NCBI GenBank assembly: GCA_014058105.1
Contig: JACGCM010001659.1
Location: 1,488,001-1,552,000, forward strand
Source: Kingdonia uniflora
Lineage: Eukaryota; Streptophyta; Magnoliopsida; Ranunculales; Circaeasteraceae
Length of the DNA stretch: 64,000 nucleotides
Direction of reading: 5' to 3'
Numbering within the stretch: the stretch's first letter is position 1; each line of letters begins with the position of its first letter. Position numbers and translations under genes: made by a program. Below are positions 46,880 through 56,375 of the stretch, in pieces. The notes beneath the pieces were generated by a model. The model saw only the letters and a program-made list of their open reading frames with translations. It ran no database searches and had not been told where the DNA came from.

Positions 46880-47131
46880 ACTCAGTGCAACAGGCGCCTA
46901 AGAGTTAAACACCTAATTAATTTTTTTTTTAACTTAGGCGCCTAAGTCTTAGGCGTTTGTTTAAAAATAGAACATGCGCACAACACTTGGGCGCCCAATC
47001 GCTACTTAAAAATCCAAGACCGAGTCTTGGATTTTGAGACTCAAAAGGGAGTCAGTCAGACACTGCTGGAGTCAGCAAAACTGACGTGACAGTTAAAATT
47101 CCAAGTAAGTCAGGCATTGCTGGAGATGCTC
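46880..47131. repeat. Right GGCGCC block, hairpin and terminal inverted repeat
   Basis: The gene-side edge ACTCAGTGCAACAGGCGCCT (46880-46899) differs by one base from the middle block edge. GGCGCC at 46893, 46937 and 46990. AAAATCCAAGAC (47009-47020) pairs with 47024-47035 in a 12-bp hairpin, sharing the ATCCAAG core of the left-end hairpin. The terminal arm is 47100-47131. Confidence 0.85.
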
Positions 47132-47147
47132 TAGAGTAAGCAAAAAA

Positions 47148-47233
47148 TCGAGGAATGGACTTAAATTTCATTTTATAATGTTGTCGGTAGAAAACCGAGG
47201 AATGGACTTCAATTTTATTTGATAATGTTGTAT
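47148..47233 (+). repeat. Tandem duplication upstream of the SelO exon
   Basis: Two adjacent copies of CGAGGAATGGACTT(A/C)AATTT…TTTGATAATGTTGT-like sequence, about 43 bases each. They lie between the Harbinger end and the SelO promoter/leader. Confidence 0.7.
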
Positions 47234-47355
47234 TTTAGGAATGGTCCAATGGTCACTCTCATACTAGGGTGAGGTTGCTGTCAACGCAACACACGTATGT
47301 ATGTACGCACCCCCAAAAAAAGATCGTCTCTCTGAAGAGAGAGAGAGAAAATAAA

Positions 47356-47664
47356 ATGCTCTCCCATTTATCAACACCAACTCTCACCGCGTTTCGTCCC
47401 TCTCTTCTTCTCTCTTCTCTCTACATAAAACTCTCCCCTTCTCCTCGTCTAAGATACCCAATTCAACGCCAACTCATTAGGCGTTTATCGACCACCATGA
47501 ATTCTTCCTCCTCTTCAGCTTCGGTGGAGTCTGTGACTGCTAATTTGAAAAACCAGAGTTTGGGGAAAGATAAAGTTAAATTGGGCATCGAAGATCTCAA
47601 TTGGGATCATTCTTTTGTCCGAGACATGCCTGGTGATCCTAGAACTGATACTATGCCTCGCCAG
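47356..47664 (+). CDS. SelO-like protein adenylyltransferase, exon 1 only
   Basis: SelO (YdiU/UPF0061 family) is a mitochondrial pseudokinase-fold enzyme that transfers AMP to proteins; plant members lack selenocysteine-dependent naming but are conserved. The exon encodes 103 codons from Met 47356. The first ~50 residues are Ser/Leu/Arg-rich without acidic residues (LRYPIQRQLIRRLSTT), as in organelle transit peptides. It then reads GIEDLNWDHSFVRDMPGDPRTD, shortened here as LNWDHSFVRDMPGDPRTD, the strongly conserved N-terminal start of the SelO domain. It ends PRQ at a GTACC donor in phase 0, where family members continue 'VLHACYTKV'. The leader contains a (GA)n/TCTC tract. No later exon is visible in the remaining 16 kb, so the gene is either broken or has a very long intron. 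Confidence 0.75.
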
Positions 47665-48369
47665 GTACCGATTTCTTTATATGAGCTTTGATTAAGTTTA
47701 GATTACTAGAAGTTGCGTTGATTCACACTGACACACTAACAACGTTAAGAGTTTATGCTAATTTCAGAGAGCCAAGTGACATTGATACTTGAAACACTAC
47801 CATACAGTTAAGACCTTGCGAGTTTTGTTATGAGCAAATACAATCCCTATGTTGTCAATGGTGGTGTTTGAGGATCCTATTGTCTTTTCTTCCATATACC
47901 ACAAATGGTACGGAAACATGATTCTCATATTATGGTCATGGATAAAGTGTATGATTTAATTCATAAGATTGAATTAGGAGCCCATCAAAAATATTTTCAC
48001 TCTAGGTTAGCATAAGGCATATTTGGTATCATTCGACACATCCTAATATAGTTTAACAAGTCGTCCCAGCCCAAGCCTAACCTGATCCTTGCAAAAGGCC
48101 TAGTAGTTTCAAGTCTTGAGCTAGTGTTAAGTTTAACCCGCCGTTTCACACTTCCGGAGCTTGGTCTTCCATGCTCCGTTTGGATTCCCGATCAATTCAC
48201 ACCTCACTTTTGTGCGAACAATGAAGCATATCCAAACAGTCCCTTAAAGTTTAAATCACATGTTGAAATCGTTGTTTTTCATTCTCTTCAATTTTAACTG
48301 TTTCCTCCAACTTAGCAGACCACACTGAAAGAGAAAAAAGAAAAGAAAATGATGGATCCGACAATATTA
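47665..48369. other. Intron-like sequence after SelO exon 1
   Basis: Begins with the GT donor. No coding text on either strand, and no further SelO exon was recognised. Confidence 0.5.
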
Positions 48370-50085
48370 TGATATGAGCATTCTCAGAGCTTTAACGACA
48401 TTGCGGAACTTGTTGCGGCGTATGAGAGGGGGAGGGATTATGGCGTTCAGCGGAAGAAGAACATGTTGGGTAAAGGAGAAGTTGTCGATGAACAGAAAGT
48501 AGAATCTAATTTTAGAGGAAATGATGAGAAACGGAAAGATGATGGTGGTGCATCTGTGAAAGACAATGGTGGGTGAAGGATGAAAAGGTAAAGTTGGATC
48601 TGTAAAAAGGGAAACTTGATTCGAAAAAGCAGAACATTACTGATAGATAAGAGTAGTCCCATCAGGACCAAAAAGAAGGAGATAGAAGATGAAGAAGACC
48701 GGGGCGGGGAAAGAAATGAGGAGATAGAAGGAGATGGGGAATTAAATGCTTCAGAGGAAGAGGAATCTTTGGAGAAGATAGAAGATGAGACAAGAATTAC
48801 TGGAAGAAAGAGAAGAAAGATAGGTCCTCTATTTGATCTAAGAGCTCATTATAGTTGGAAGATATGTAGCGTAAGAAGCAAACATAACTATAATCTTTGC
48901 ATCAATATAGAAAGAGTCACTCCGAAGTTGTTTCTCTCAGAATCAATCCGAGTTCAAGGGTTGAGCTTTTCACTACATTGACTCCGTCGTAGAGCTGGTA
49001 CCAGATATTAAATAGGGCAAAAATAACCGCTTAGCGTTAGATGTTGGATGCAGAGATTCAAGCTTTGGGGACACCCTCCTTGATAAAGTATTGACATTGT
49101 CATTTGGATTGAAGGATGACCTCATAGATCTTGCACAGGTTTCCCTTGAACGAGGTTTTCCAACTATAGTGAGCCCTTTTGAACAAGAAGAGTGCCTTTT
49201 TCCCAGTGGCATATTTGATGTTATCCACTGTGGTGGATGTAACATACCTTGGCATTCTAATGGTGGGAAGCTACTTTGGGAGATAAATAGGATTTTGAGG
49301 CCTGAAGGATACATCATTTTGTAACGGGGTTGATGACATTGAAGAAGAAGAAACTATGTTGACATTGACAGCCACTATCTGCTGGAATACTCTAGTACAT
49401 AAAACTGATGAAATCAGTGAAGTGGGAGTTAAGATTTATCTGAAGCCGGAGTCTAATGATATATACTAGTTGAGAAGGAAAAAATCTTCCTCCCATTTGC
49501 AAGGAAGACGAGAGCCCTGACGTAGTCTGGCCTGTCCCAGTTAAAACTTGTTTACATACCATTCCAACTTCCATTGAGCAACATGGTAGTGAGTGGCCTG
49601 AATAATGGCCTAAGAGGCTTGAAAATTATCCTGAATGGTTGGACAACAAAGAGAACATGCAGACATAGAACACTAGAAGCCTATTGTTGAAAAGTCTTAT
49701 CTTGTTGGAATGGGAATCAACTGGTCACATGTCTGATGCATTCTTCTGACGCACTTCCTGTGATTTACGAGTCTGGCCTTTTTGGAGTATATCATGATCA
49801 GTGCGAGTCTTTTGGCACATTTTCAAGGACCTATGATCTTTTACATGCTTATCATTTGTTCTCGCGGCTTAAATACAGGTCTAAGCAACCCATAGGAATT
49901 GTGGTTGAGATGGACAGAATACTACGACCTGGAGGTTGGGCAATCATTGGCGACAAAGTAGAAATATTGGATCCTCTAAAAACGATTTTGAGAAGTTTGC
50001 ACTGGGATATCAAAATGACACACGGGACGGATAAGGAGGCAATCATGTGCGCACAGAAGACCTTGTGGCAGCCATATAGTTGATT
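48370..50085 (+). pseudogene. PMT-type (DUF248) methyltransferase pseudogene
   Basis: Plant PMTs are Golgi-anchored putative S-adenosylmethionine methyltransferases that act on cell-wall polysaccharides; QUASIMODO2 is the best-known relative. Here: an acidic/basic stalk (EEDRGGERNEEIEGDGE, 48660-48790), then KIGPLFDLRAHYSWKICS and RSKHNYNLCINIE. A jump follows to LDVGCRDSSFGDTLLDK (SAM-binding motif I, 49040-49085), VLTLSFGLKDDLIDLAQVSL, HCGGCNIPWHSNGGKLLWEI and NRILRPEGYIIL. Then frame-broken SEVGVKIYLKPESNDIY is seen, and finally YDLLHAYHLFSRLKYRS, VVEMDRILRPGGWAIIGD and CAQKTLWQP. Segments of about 80 and 40 residues known in the family are missing, at least five frames are used, and no introns are seen. 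The text is closest to the PMT26/PMT28 group, by memory only. The N-terminal signal anchor is not visible. Confidence 0.8.
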
Positions 50086-50999
50086 TTTTAGCAATATGAC
50101 AATAGAAATTCCATGTTTGCGAAAAGGGAACAAGACAAAGAGCTTCTTGTGTTTTTCAAGGCATTTTTCCATGTTGGAAGTTTGTTCTACTGGAGGAAGC
50201 TTCAGTCGATTTTCTCTTTATCTTCGACTATTATTAAGATCTTAGATATATGAGGGTTTTTTCACGGTGAATTGCAGATGCAAAGTTAATTAACTGCTAG
50301 GGTATCTACAAAATTTTATTTTTGTAGCAGTAAATATTTGGCATGATGACTGAAATGTAAGTTGAGTTTCTCATAATTTATAATGCAAACATGCTGTTGC
50401 TAAAGCATAACTCCATTTTGAACTTTAAAAGAAAAAGGTATGCCCAAATCTCAAATGCTTTTTGAAAATGAAATAATAAGTGGTCTATGGGCACCTTGTT
50501 TCTTTTATACCCAGCAGAAGCAGAAACTAACCTAAAGCCACTTTCTTTAGGATCGACACATGCGAGTTGCAGGTTTAGAACGCTGACAGAGATCAGAAAG
50601 GGGTAGGCAAAAAGAGCAAAAATAAGAAGATTCCATTGTTTGTACTGTTCCGTACCCTTTTGGCCTCGTTTAAATGGTGGGGATTACAACTTTTAAGCCT
50701 CTCAATTAGGTCAATGATCTGAGACAAAAAACTTATTATTAATGGAGTGTCCCAGAGTATTATTTTGGGTTAGCGCTACGTGTAATTATACTTCACTAGG
50801 AAGTAGGCTGATACATGAAGATCAAATACTTTTCATGGGAGTATTTTTCTTAACAGTTTCCATGCTTTTGCATAATCTTATTCCGGAGAACAGATGATGT
50901 AAAGCAGTTAATTCATTACTTATCTTCATGCAAATAAGCCACTACTTGTATTTTACTATTTTAGAGAGTGGATAATGTAATAGGTATGGCTCTTTGACA
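50086..50999. other. No gene recognised
   Basis: The first ~150 bases may be the 3' untranslated part of the PMT copy. The rest has no coding text, poly(A) tail or LTR-like ends. Confidence 0.5.
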
Positions 51000-53900
51000 G
51001 CCGGGATGCAAACAAACCACCACTTACCTTTATCGCGTTTTTAATGACAAGCTGGGGTTGGGTAGGACCCCCTCCTTGTGCATGCGCTTTATAACAGAAC
51101 TAAGAGAATATACAGGAAAAAGGGGCCTCCAACCAGGGCGGTACCCCTCAAATAAATAGGGGTACACAAGGACAACAAAAAGGTTTTACACAAGCTATCT
51201 TATGTAAACCGGCCCTCAATCTCTTTAAAGAATGACGTACTCGAGGTCTTGAGCAAAAGAGCTAGGGGTATACTCGATCCAAGGGATGCCAGGATGAAGC
51301 CCTGCAAGGTGATCAAATGCACCATTTGTTTCTCTGCGTAGTAGTCTCACCAGCCTCAAATCGGTTTATAAGTGTAATGATTCTTCCTACCATGTCCTTA
51401 GTATCCAATGTTGGAGTAACTATGTTAGTAAGATAACTAAGCACTTCAAATAAACACACTCCTTATGTTGTACTTACTAGATAACACTATTCCCATTTCA
51501 ACTGCTTTAAGTTCAAGCACAGTGAGAGTTGGAGTCATGGCTGTCTGCTGCTGCTCTTATGGCCTCTGGCTCTCAAAAATGGCACCCAGCCATCTATATT
51601 TCCAACAATAGAAACATCTGTATGGAGAGACACGAAAGGATGCAGAGCTGGGGCCCACTTACATTTTATTGGCTGCTTCAGCTTGAGTAAACCATGAAGG
51701 TTACAGTTGGTTAGGAATTGTCTAGACTGAGGTGCATCATGGAGCTCTAGATCTGTATAAGTGGCCTTCAATCTTATTTCATCAACTATTTTGAAGGGAA
51801 CAATTTTGCTACTGCACTCATTTTTGTGAACTTACTTGCATTTCTCTCAGCCCAAGCATGATTGAAGGAGTTGAAAACCAGCTTTTGATGCTTGCCATAC
51901 CATCCTTGCCCTTGAAGTTACTAACAACCCAGTCTATCTCACTATCCCAGTCCCCAACACTTCTGCTATAATCCATCAGCTTAAGGAGCTCAGTCCATAT
52001 GCACAGAGAACACCCACATTCAAAGAATAGGTGTTGTTCACACTCAGGACTCTTCCATCAAAGCACACATTTGTTAGTTTGTTTAGTCCCCAATTTGAGT
52101 AGCTTGTCTTGAGTTTCCGAGGACTTGTGCATTTCCACCTAAGTGAAAAATCTGTTTCTGTTTATGGCTCTACTATGCTACACCAAATGACTCCACCTGA
52201 CCTTAAGCCAATTTTTTTTTTTTTTTTTGGGTGAGAAAAGGTAAGAAGAGGTGAGAAGAGTTAAGATGTTTTACCTAAGAAGTTGTGAGGCTAGAAGATT
52301 GAAACAAATTTGTGTGTGTTTGGCTGAAGGTTAGAAGTTCTACTTAAAATCTTGACTTCTAACTACAACATCTCACTAGTCTGTTTGGCTGAACCATATA
52401 ATTTGACCACAATTTAGAAGTTTCTCCACAAAAACACCAAAATCATATGCAAACCACATTTTCCTCTCTAATTCATCATATATTAATGCAACAACACAAT
52501 TAAAATGCACAAATTACCAAATATATAGGAAAACATGGTTCATAGTCATACAAGAAAATACCAAAGTCGATTATTACAATAAGAGACAAGTCAGGAGTTC
52601 CATGCTTGATTAAGTCTTTACCCAACCTCAAAACATACTTCAAAACAACATGAAAAATACTTAGAAATAGTTTTCAATGACCTCATGGTCGAAGCTTGGG
52701 CATGCCTAAACCTAGTGTCATGGCCTACAATCAGCAAGAATATTGTCACCTATTCTTTAACTGTTAAATGTTTGCTAGCTCTCAAACCCTTCCCTATCAG
52801 CCTATCACAAAAAAGCCCTATTCATTCGTAACATATTATGGCAGATAAAATCACTTTCCTCATACAATCAACTTAAGTTTGCATTCCTGTGCTCTCTACT
52901 ATTGACAGAAGATTTTCTATCATATTGGGTGGCCTCAACAAACAATAATACCAGGTTAACTGTAGTGGCTGCAACCGCAACAATAATCTCTAATTCCAAT
53001 GTTTCATCATCATATTGATCAATCCTATTCACAATCCAAAACCTCTAATTAACACACCCACAAATCAATCCATTGTAACTCAATAAAAGAACACGAATTT
53101 AACTATGAAATCCAAATTCAATTCAACCAATTAACCTACGCAATACTCCATTACAACCAATTAACCTACACAATACTCCATTACAACCAACAAACCAATC
53201 ATAACAATTTCAAGTCGATACATACATAGAGAGAGAGAAAGATAGAAATATCTTGTTGGAGAGTGGAAGCGAGTGCTGTTGGTCAGGGGAGAGGGAGACA
53301 CGAGACACCTGCAATTTCAAATGAGAGAGCAGAGAGAGGGGCAAAAAAATCGCAAAAGAGGCGTTGAAGAGAGATCGCAAGTATTTGTTTGTTTTTTTTG
53401 GTTGGGTTATGATTTGGCAATTTTGGGGAGTTGGGGTTGGTTTTTATTCGGCTTTTTTGAGTTATTTTGGGTTGAAATCCCCAAAATACCCCCACTTAAA
53501 CCTGGTCTCGGGCGGGGAATGACCAAAACCACGGTAGAAGTCAACCCAAAAACTTATGAAGTTTTGAGGTTAGAAACTTCTAACCTTATCTCTAGTTTAC
53601 AAATTTTTTGAAGATTATTCTAACTTTTATTAAAAAAACAAACATGCCAAGGGTGAGAAGTTTTCAGAACATCTCACCTCTGACTCTTGACCAAAAAACA
53701 AACATGGCCTTAGTATTTACATGTCTCAGATGCTCATAGGTACCTTTCATTTTAAGCTCTTGACACACCACACCACATCTTCATAGTCTCATTGTGTCAT
53801 CTAAAAGCCTTGTAACATTTTGGGAAACACTTCACTCGCCATCAGAAATTAAGACAACTCACTTTAGGTGTTGAGGAAACTTGCTCATATGAATTCCTAA

Positions 53901-54270
53901 TGAGTGCCAAGAGTTCTCCCAAATTGACGTTTTGTTGTCATTGCCTATAAGATGGGGCAAGGCCACTGGCTTTATCTCTCAGACATTAAATCCTTCTTCA
54001 TCTTGTGGGTGACACACTGTAAAGCAGTTAACAGCAACAACAAAAGTTCTAGCAGCAACAACAAAATTTCTAGCAACAACATTTATTCCAAACCATACAA
54101 ACCTTCTGCATATTCTGTTGATCTCTTCAATCACTCTAGCTAGGAGCATGGAGCAAGATGTCCCATAGTTTTACATTCCCCAGTCCAGCTTTAACCAACA
54201 CTAACCTCCATGCATAAGACAAATGTTTAGACTTCCATTTATTAATTCTATTACTAGGAGCATCAATAAA
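51000..54270 (-). pseudogene. LINE remnant (RT end, zf-RVT and RNase H), split by a MITE
   Basis: Plant L1-like LINE remnant. On the minus strand: the end of RT with KWKSKHLSYAWRLVLVKAGL (54240-54170), then the segment GNDNKTSIWENSWHSLG (53950-53890). The MITE at 52206-53709 interrupts here. The zf-RVT domain resumes with RWKCTSPRKLK, then FDG..PECEQHLFFECGCSL and IWTELLKLM (52150-51960). The RNase H domain reads KCKWAPALHPFVSLHTDVSI, VGNIDGW and ETNGAFDHLAGLHPG (51680-51290). An insertion of CAACAA/AGCAGC triplets at 54030-54080 breaks the RT part. Stops throughout; no endonuclease domain or poly(A) found. Confidence 0.75.
52206..53709. mobile_element. MITE-like element with TTA target duplication, in LINE
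   Basis: Flanked by TTA at 52203-52205 and 53710-53712. The right end reversed reads GGCCATGTTTGTTTTTTGG; the left end reads AGCCAATTTTTTTTTTTTTT…GGGTGAG. GGTGAGAAG words occur inverted at both ends (52240; 53660 region). TTA duplication and GGC(C/A) ends fit Tourist/PIF-type. No transposase seen. LINE text continues on both sides. A near-perfect tandem pair AATTAACCTACRCAATACTC lies at 53130-53180. Confidence 0.6.
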
Positions 54271-54279
54271 TGGTAGACA

Positions 54280-54829
54280 GTCAACGTATCTTAATTGGGT
54301 AAGAAATGAGTAGCAATCTTAGGTATTTAACAAGGAGAATACCCTGTTGGAACTCAAAGACATCACCTACGTCTGTCATAGTATCCAGGGACAAATTTAT
54401 AGGGATAGAAGGGGGAGTAAATTTAAGTTCGATTATAGTAGTCCTTGTTGTTTGAAATTGCTTTGAACTGCATATTATGCCAACTATTTGGTGTTTTTTC
54501 TTTTTTGTGTATGTGGGTATAAATTGTTTACCTCTCATCATGTTCACATTTATGTGAATTTTCTTTATGCGGATATAGACCCCCTGGCTAAGACCATTCT
54601 CTCCTTGATAGAATAAGTTACCGTAGATATGCAAAGTTCAACCCATCTAACAGACTAAATCGGAAACTTAAAATTTTCTAAAATAACTACGGCCCTCTCC
54701 CATCAATCTAACCATATCATCGGCTTTCCTAAGGTCAAACTGTGCATCTACTAGGAGAATTAGGGCGAAACCATGAATTTTGTTTAGGTGGGGGCTAAGA
54801 AGTTTGAGGGCGGATCCCTCAATATTTTT
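54280..54829. other. No gene recognised
   Basis: Short open frames without recognisable domains. It may hold the decayed 5' part of the LINE or unrelated DNA. Confidence 0.5.
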
Positions 54830-55389
54830 TGGAGATATTTCAAGAACTTATTACAAAAACTTGATGTGATTTTGTTAGTGGAGTAGCCTCCTCGATCAGA
54901 TCGACCACCATTGGCTACTAAAGCCGTAACCTTAAGACTTGCAAGTACAATGCTCTGGAGAAAACATACGGTCGACTAGACCTGGTCGCCACAATTAGAA
55001 CTCAGGATATGAGTCAACAAAGATATCGAGCTCTGCTAGATCGAGTTGTGGTTGCCACCTAAGTAAAGCTAGTAAAAGACAACTATAAAGAGAGATATAC
55101 GAGTAATGTACAGTTGTATTAAGGGTGTAATAGTAATTAAACCCTGGAGCTTTGACCTAGCTGTCCCTCTCTTAGTATTCTATAAATAGAAGAGGAGGGA
55201 TAGAGGAATGGATTCAGGTCCTTATTCTCCGTACATAGAGAATGATTGGCTCGACCACATTCAAGATACCTTTTGTAAACACACCTATACTGATATATAT
55301 TTATACCATCTCATATTCAAATCCTCGTCTGAGGTCATGGGTCTCCCTCATTAACGGAACTCACACACATTGTCACACACCTTTACATT
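54830..55389 (+). mobile_element. LTR-like sequence with TATA box
   Basis: A TATA box (TTCTATAAATAG) near 55180 is followed by a leader-like stretch ending near TCACACACACATTGTCACAC. The layout resembles a retrotransposon LTR in plus orientation, but the ends, target duplication and partner LTR were not found. The copia element at 55395 is inserted at its right side. Confidence 0.35.
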
Positions 55390-55394
55390 ATATC

Positions 55395-55652
55395 TGTTGA
55401 GATATGATGACGCTAGAGTAATATAATACTATAGCATGAACAAGAGAGAAAGAGAGATTTATTGATTATCATAACTGTGTTCTCTGTACATAGTACAGTA
55501 CAATAATATTTATAGACAACCCAGAAGGATTCCTTATTCTACTCTTAACTCTCCCCGTAACCCTATTGGGCCTATGGGTTTGCTAGGAGTCTATATAGGA
55601 CACCCCCAACCCTGTTGGGTTCCTAGCTTGGGCTTGAACCTAACTCCTAGCA
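55395..55652 (-). mobile_element. 3' LTR of the copia element (258 bp)
   Basis: Runs TGTTGAGATATGATGACG to CTCCTAGCA in plus coordinates. Compared by eye with the 5' LTR it has about fifteen substitutions, many C/T or G/A, plus several small indels including a roughly 11-base insertion near 55492. A minus-strand TATA box (CTATAAATATTAT) is near 55505-55517. Confidence 0.9.
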
Positions 55653-55919
55653 CTCTCCCTTGGGGCGTTCCATACTAGGACGACTTGCCTCATTAAAACC
55701 TCTGCCTAGCAAAACCCCTTGGGCAAAAAGCTGTGCAGGGAAATAGTACAATCATATACCCTGTATGGGTTGTGGACGCGTATACGTTGCCTCATCAAAA
55801 CCTCCAGCCAGTAAAACCTCCTAGGATAAAAACTGTGCTATCAGGAAAAATAGTACAACATGCATGTGTCCACGTTTGGCTGGGACTACTCCCCCTGACG
55901 TCGATCTCCTTGAGATAAT

Positions 55920-56375
55920 AAATCTTGTAAACTTCGCATGCTGATTCTATGAACTAATCTCTTGAACGTAGGATATGCAAGTGCCTTCGTGAATTGATCG
56001 GCCAAATGGACTTGAACAACGTTGATCTCATTAATCTTCTGCAACGTGTGTATGTGGAAGAACTTACCAAAAATATTCTCTGCCGGCTTCATATAATGCA
56101 AGAATCTCCGCGTGGTTCGAGGATGTAGCAACCATCGTATGCTTCACGGATCTCCATAAAATCGCAGTATCTCCATACAAGAATACATAACCCGATTGTG
56201 ATCGGCCTTTATGTGGATCTGACAAATATCCTGCATCGACGTATCCTATAATTTCCCGTTTGCCAAGTTGTGAATAAAATAGACCCCAGTCTTTCGTGCC
56301 GATGAGATATCTCAGAATGTGCTTGATCCCATTCCAATGCCTTTCGATAGGAACCGAACTATGGCAAGCCAAACA
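55920..56375 (-). pseudogene. copia RNase H
   Basis: Reads SVPIERHWNGIKHILRYLIG, YVDAGYLSDPHKGRSQSGYV, SVKHTMVATSSNHAEILALY and EAGREYFW, then in another frame NVVQVHLADQFTKALAYPTF. The Asp/Glu residues of these blocks are partly present. A frameshift near 56080 deletes the segment between the two parts. Confidence 0.85.

Larger units (their letters stand above)
40186..47131. mobile_element. PIF/Harbinger element carrying a plant mobile domain gene
   Basis: Terminal inverted repeats of about 32 bases: left GAGCATCTCCAGCAGTGCCT…, right (reversed) GAGCATCTCCAGCAATGCCT…, with two mismatches over the whole arm. Left flank is TTA, the usual PIF/Harbinger target, but the right flank is TAG, so the duplication is imperfect. 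Gene order: PMD gene (+), DDE transposase (+), Myb/NAM-type ORF1 (-). Three blocks of three GGCGCC palindromes each lie at 40313-40386, 43407-43449 and 46893-46995. All genes carry stops, but the PMD gene carries few. ORF1-transposase pairing is standard for the superfamily; the PMD gene is an extra. Confidence 0.85.

Noticed and set aside
40183..47134. Perfect TTA target duplication of the Harbinger-PMD element
   Set aside because: Left flank is TTA but right flank is TAG, so only a damaged duplication can be claimed.
49852..50172. 106-codon minus-strand open frame
   Set aside because: Shadow of the PMT methyltransferase C-terminal coding text on the plus strand.
53273..53611. 112-codon plus-strand open frame in the MITE
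   Set aside because: Low-complexity, Trp/Phe-rich and overlapped by an equally good reverse frame. No homology recognised.
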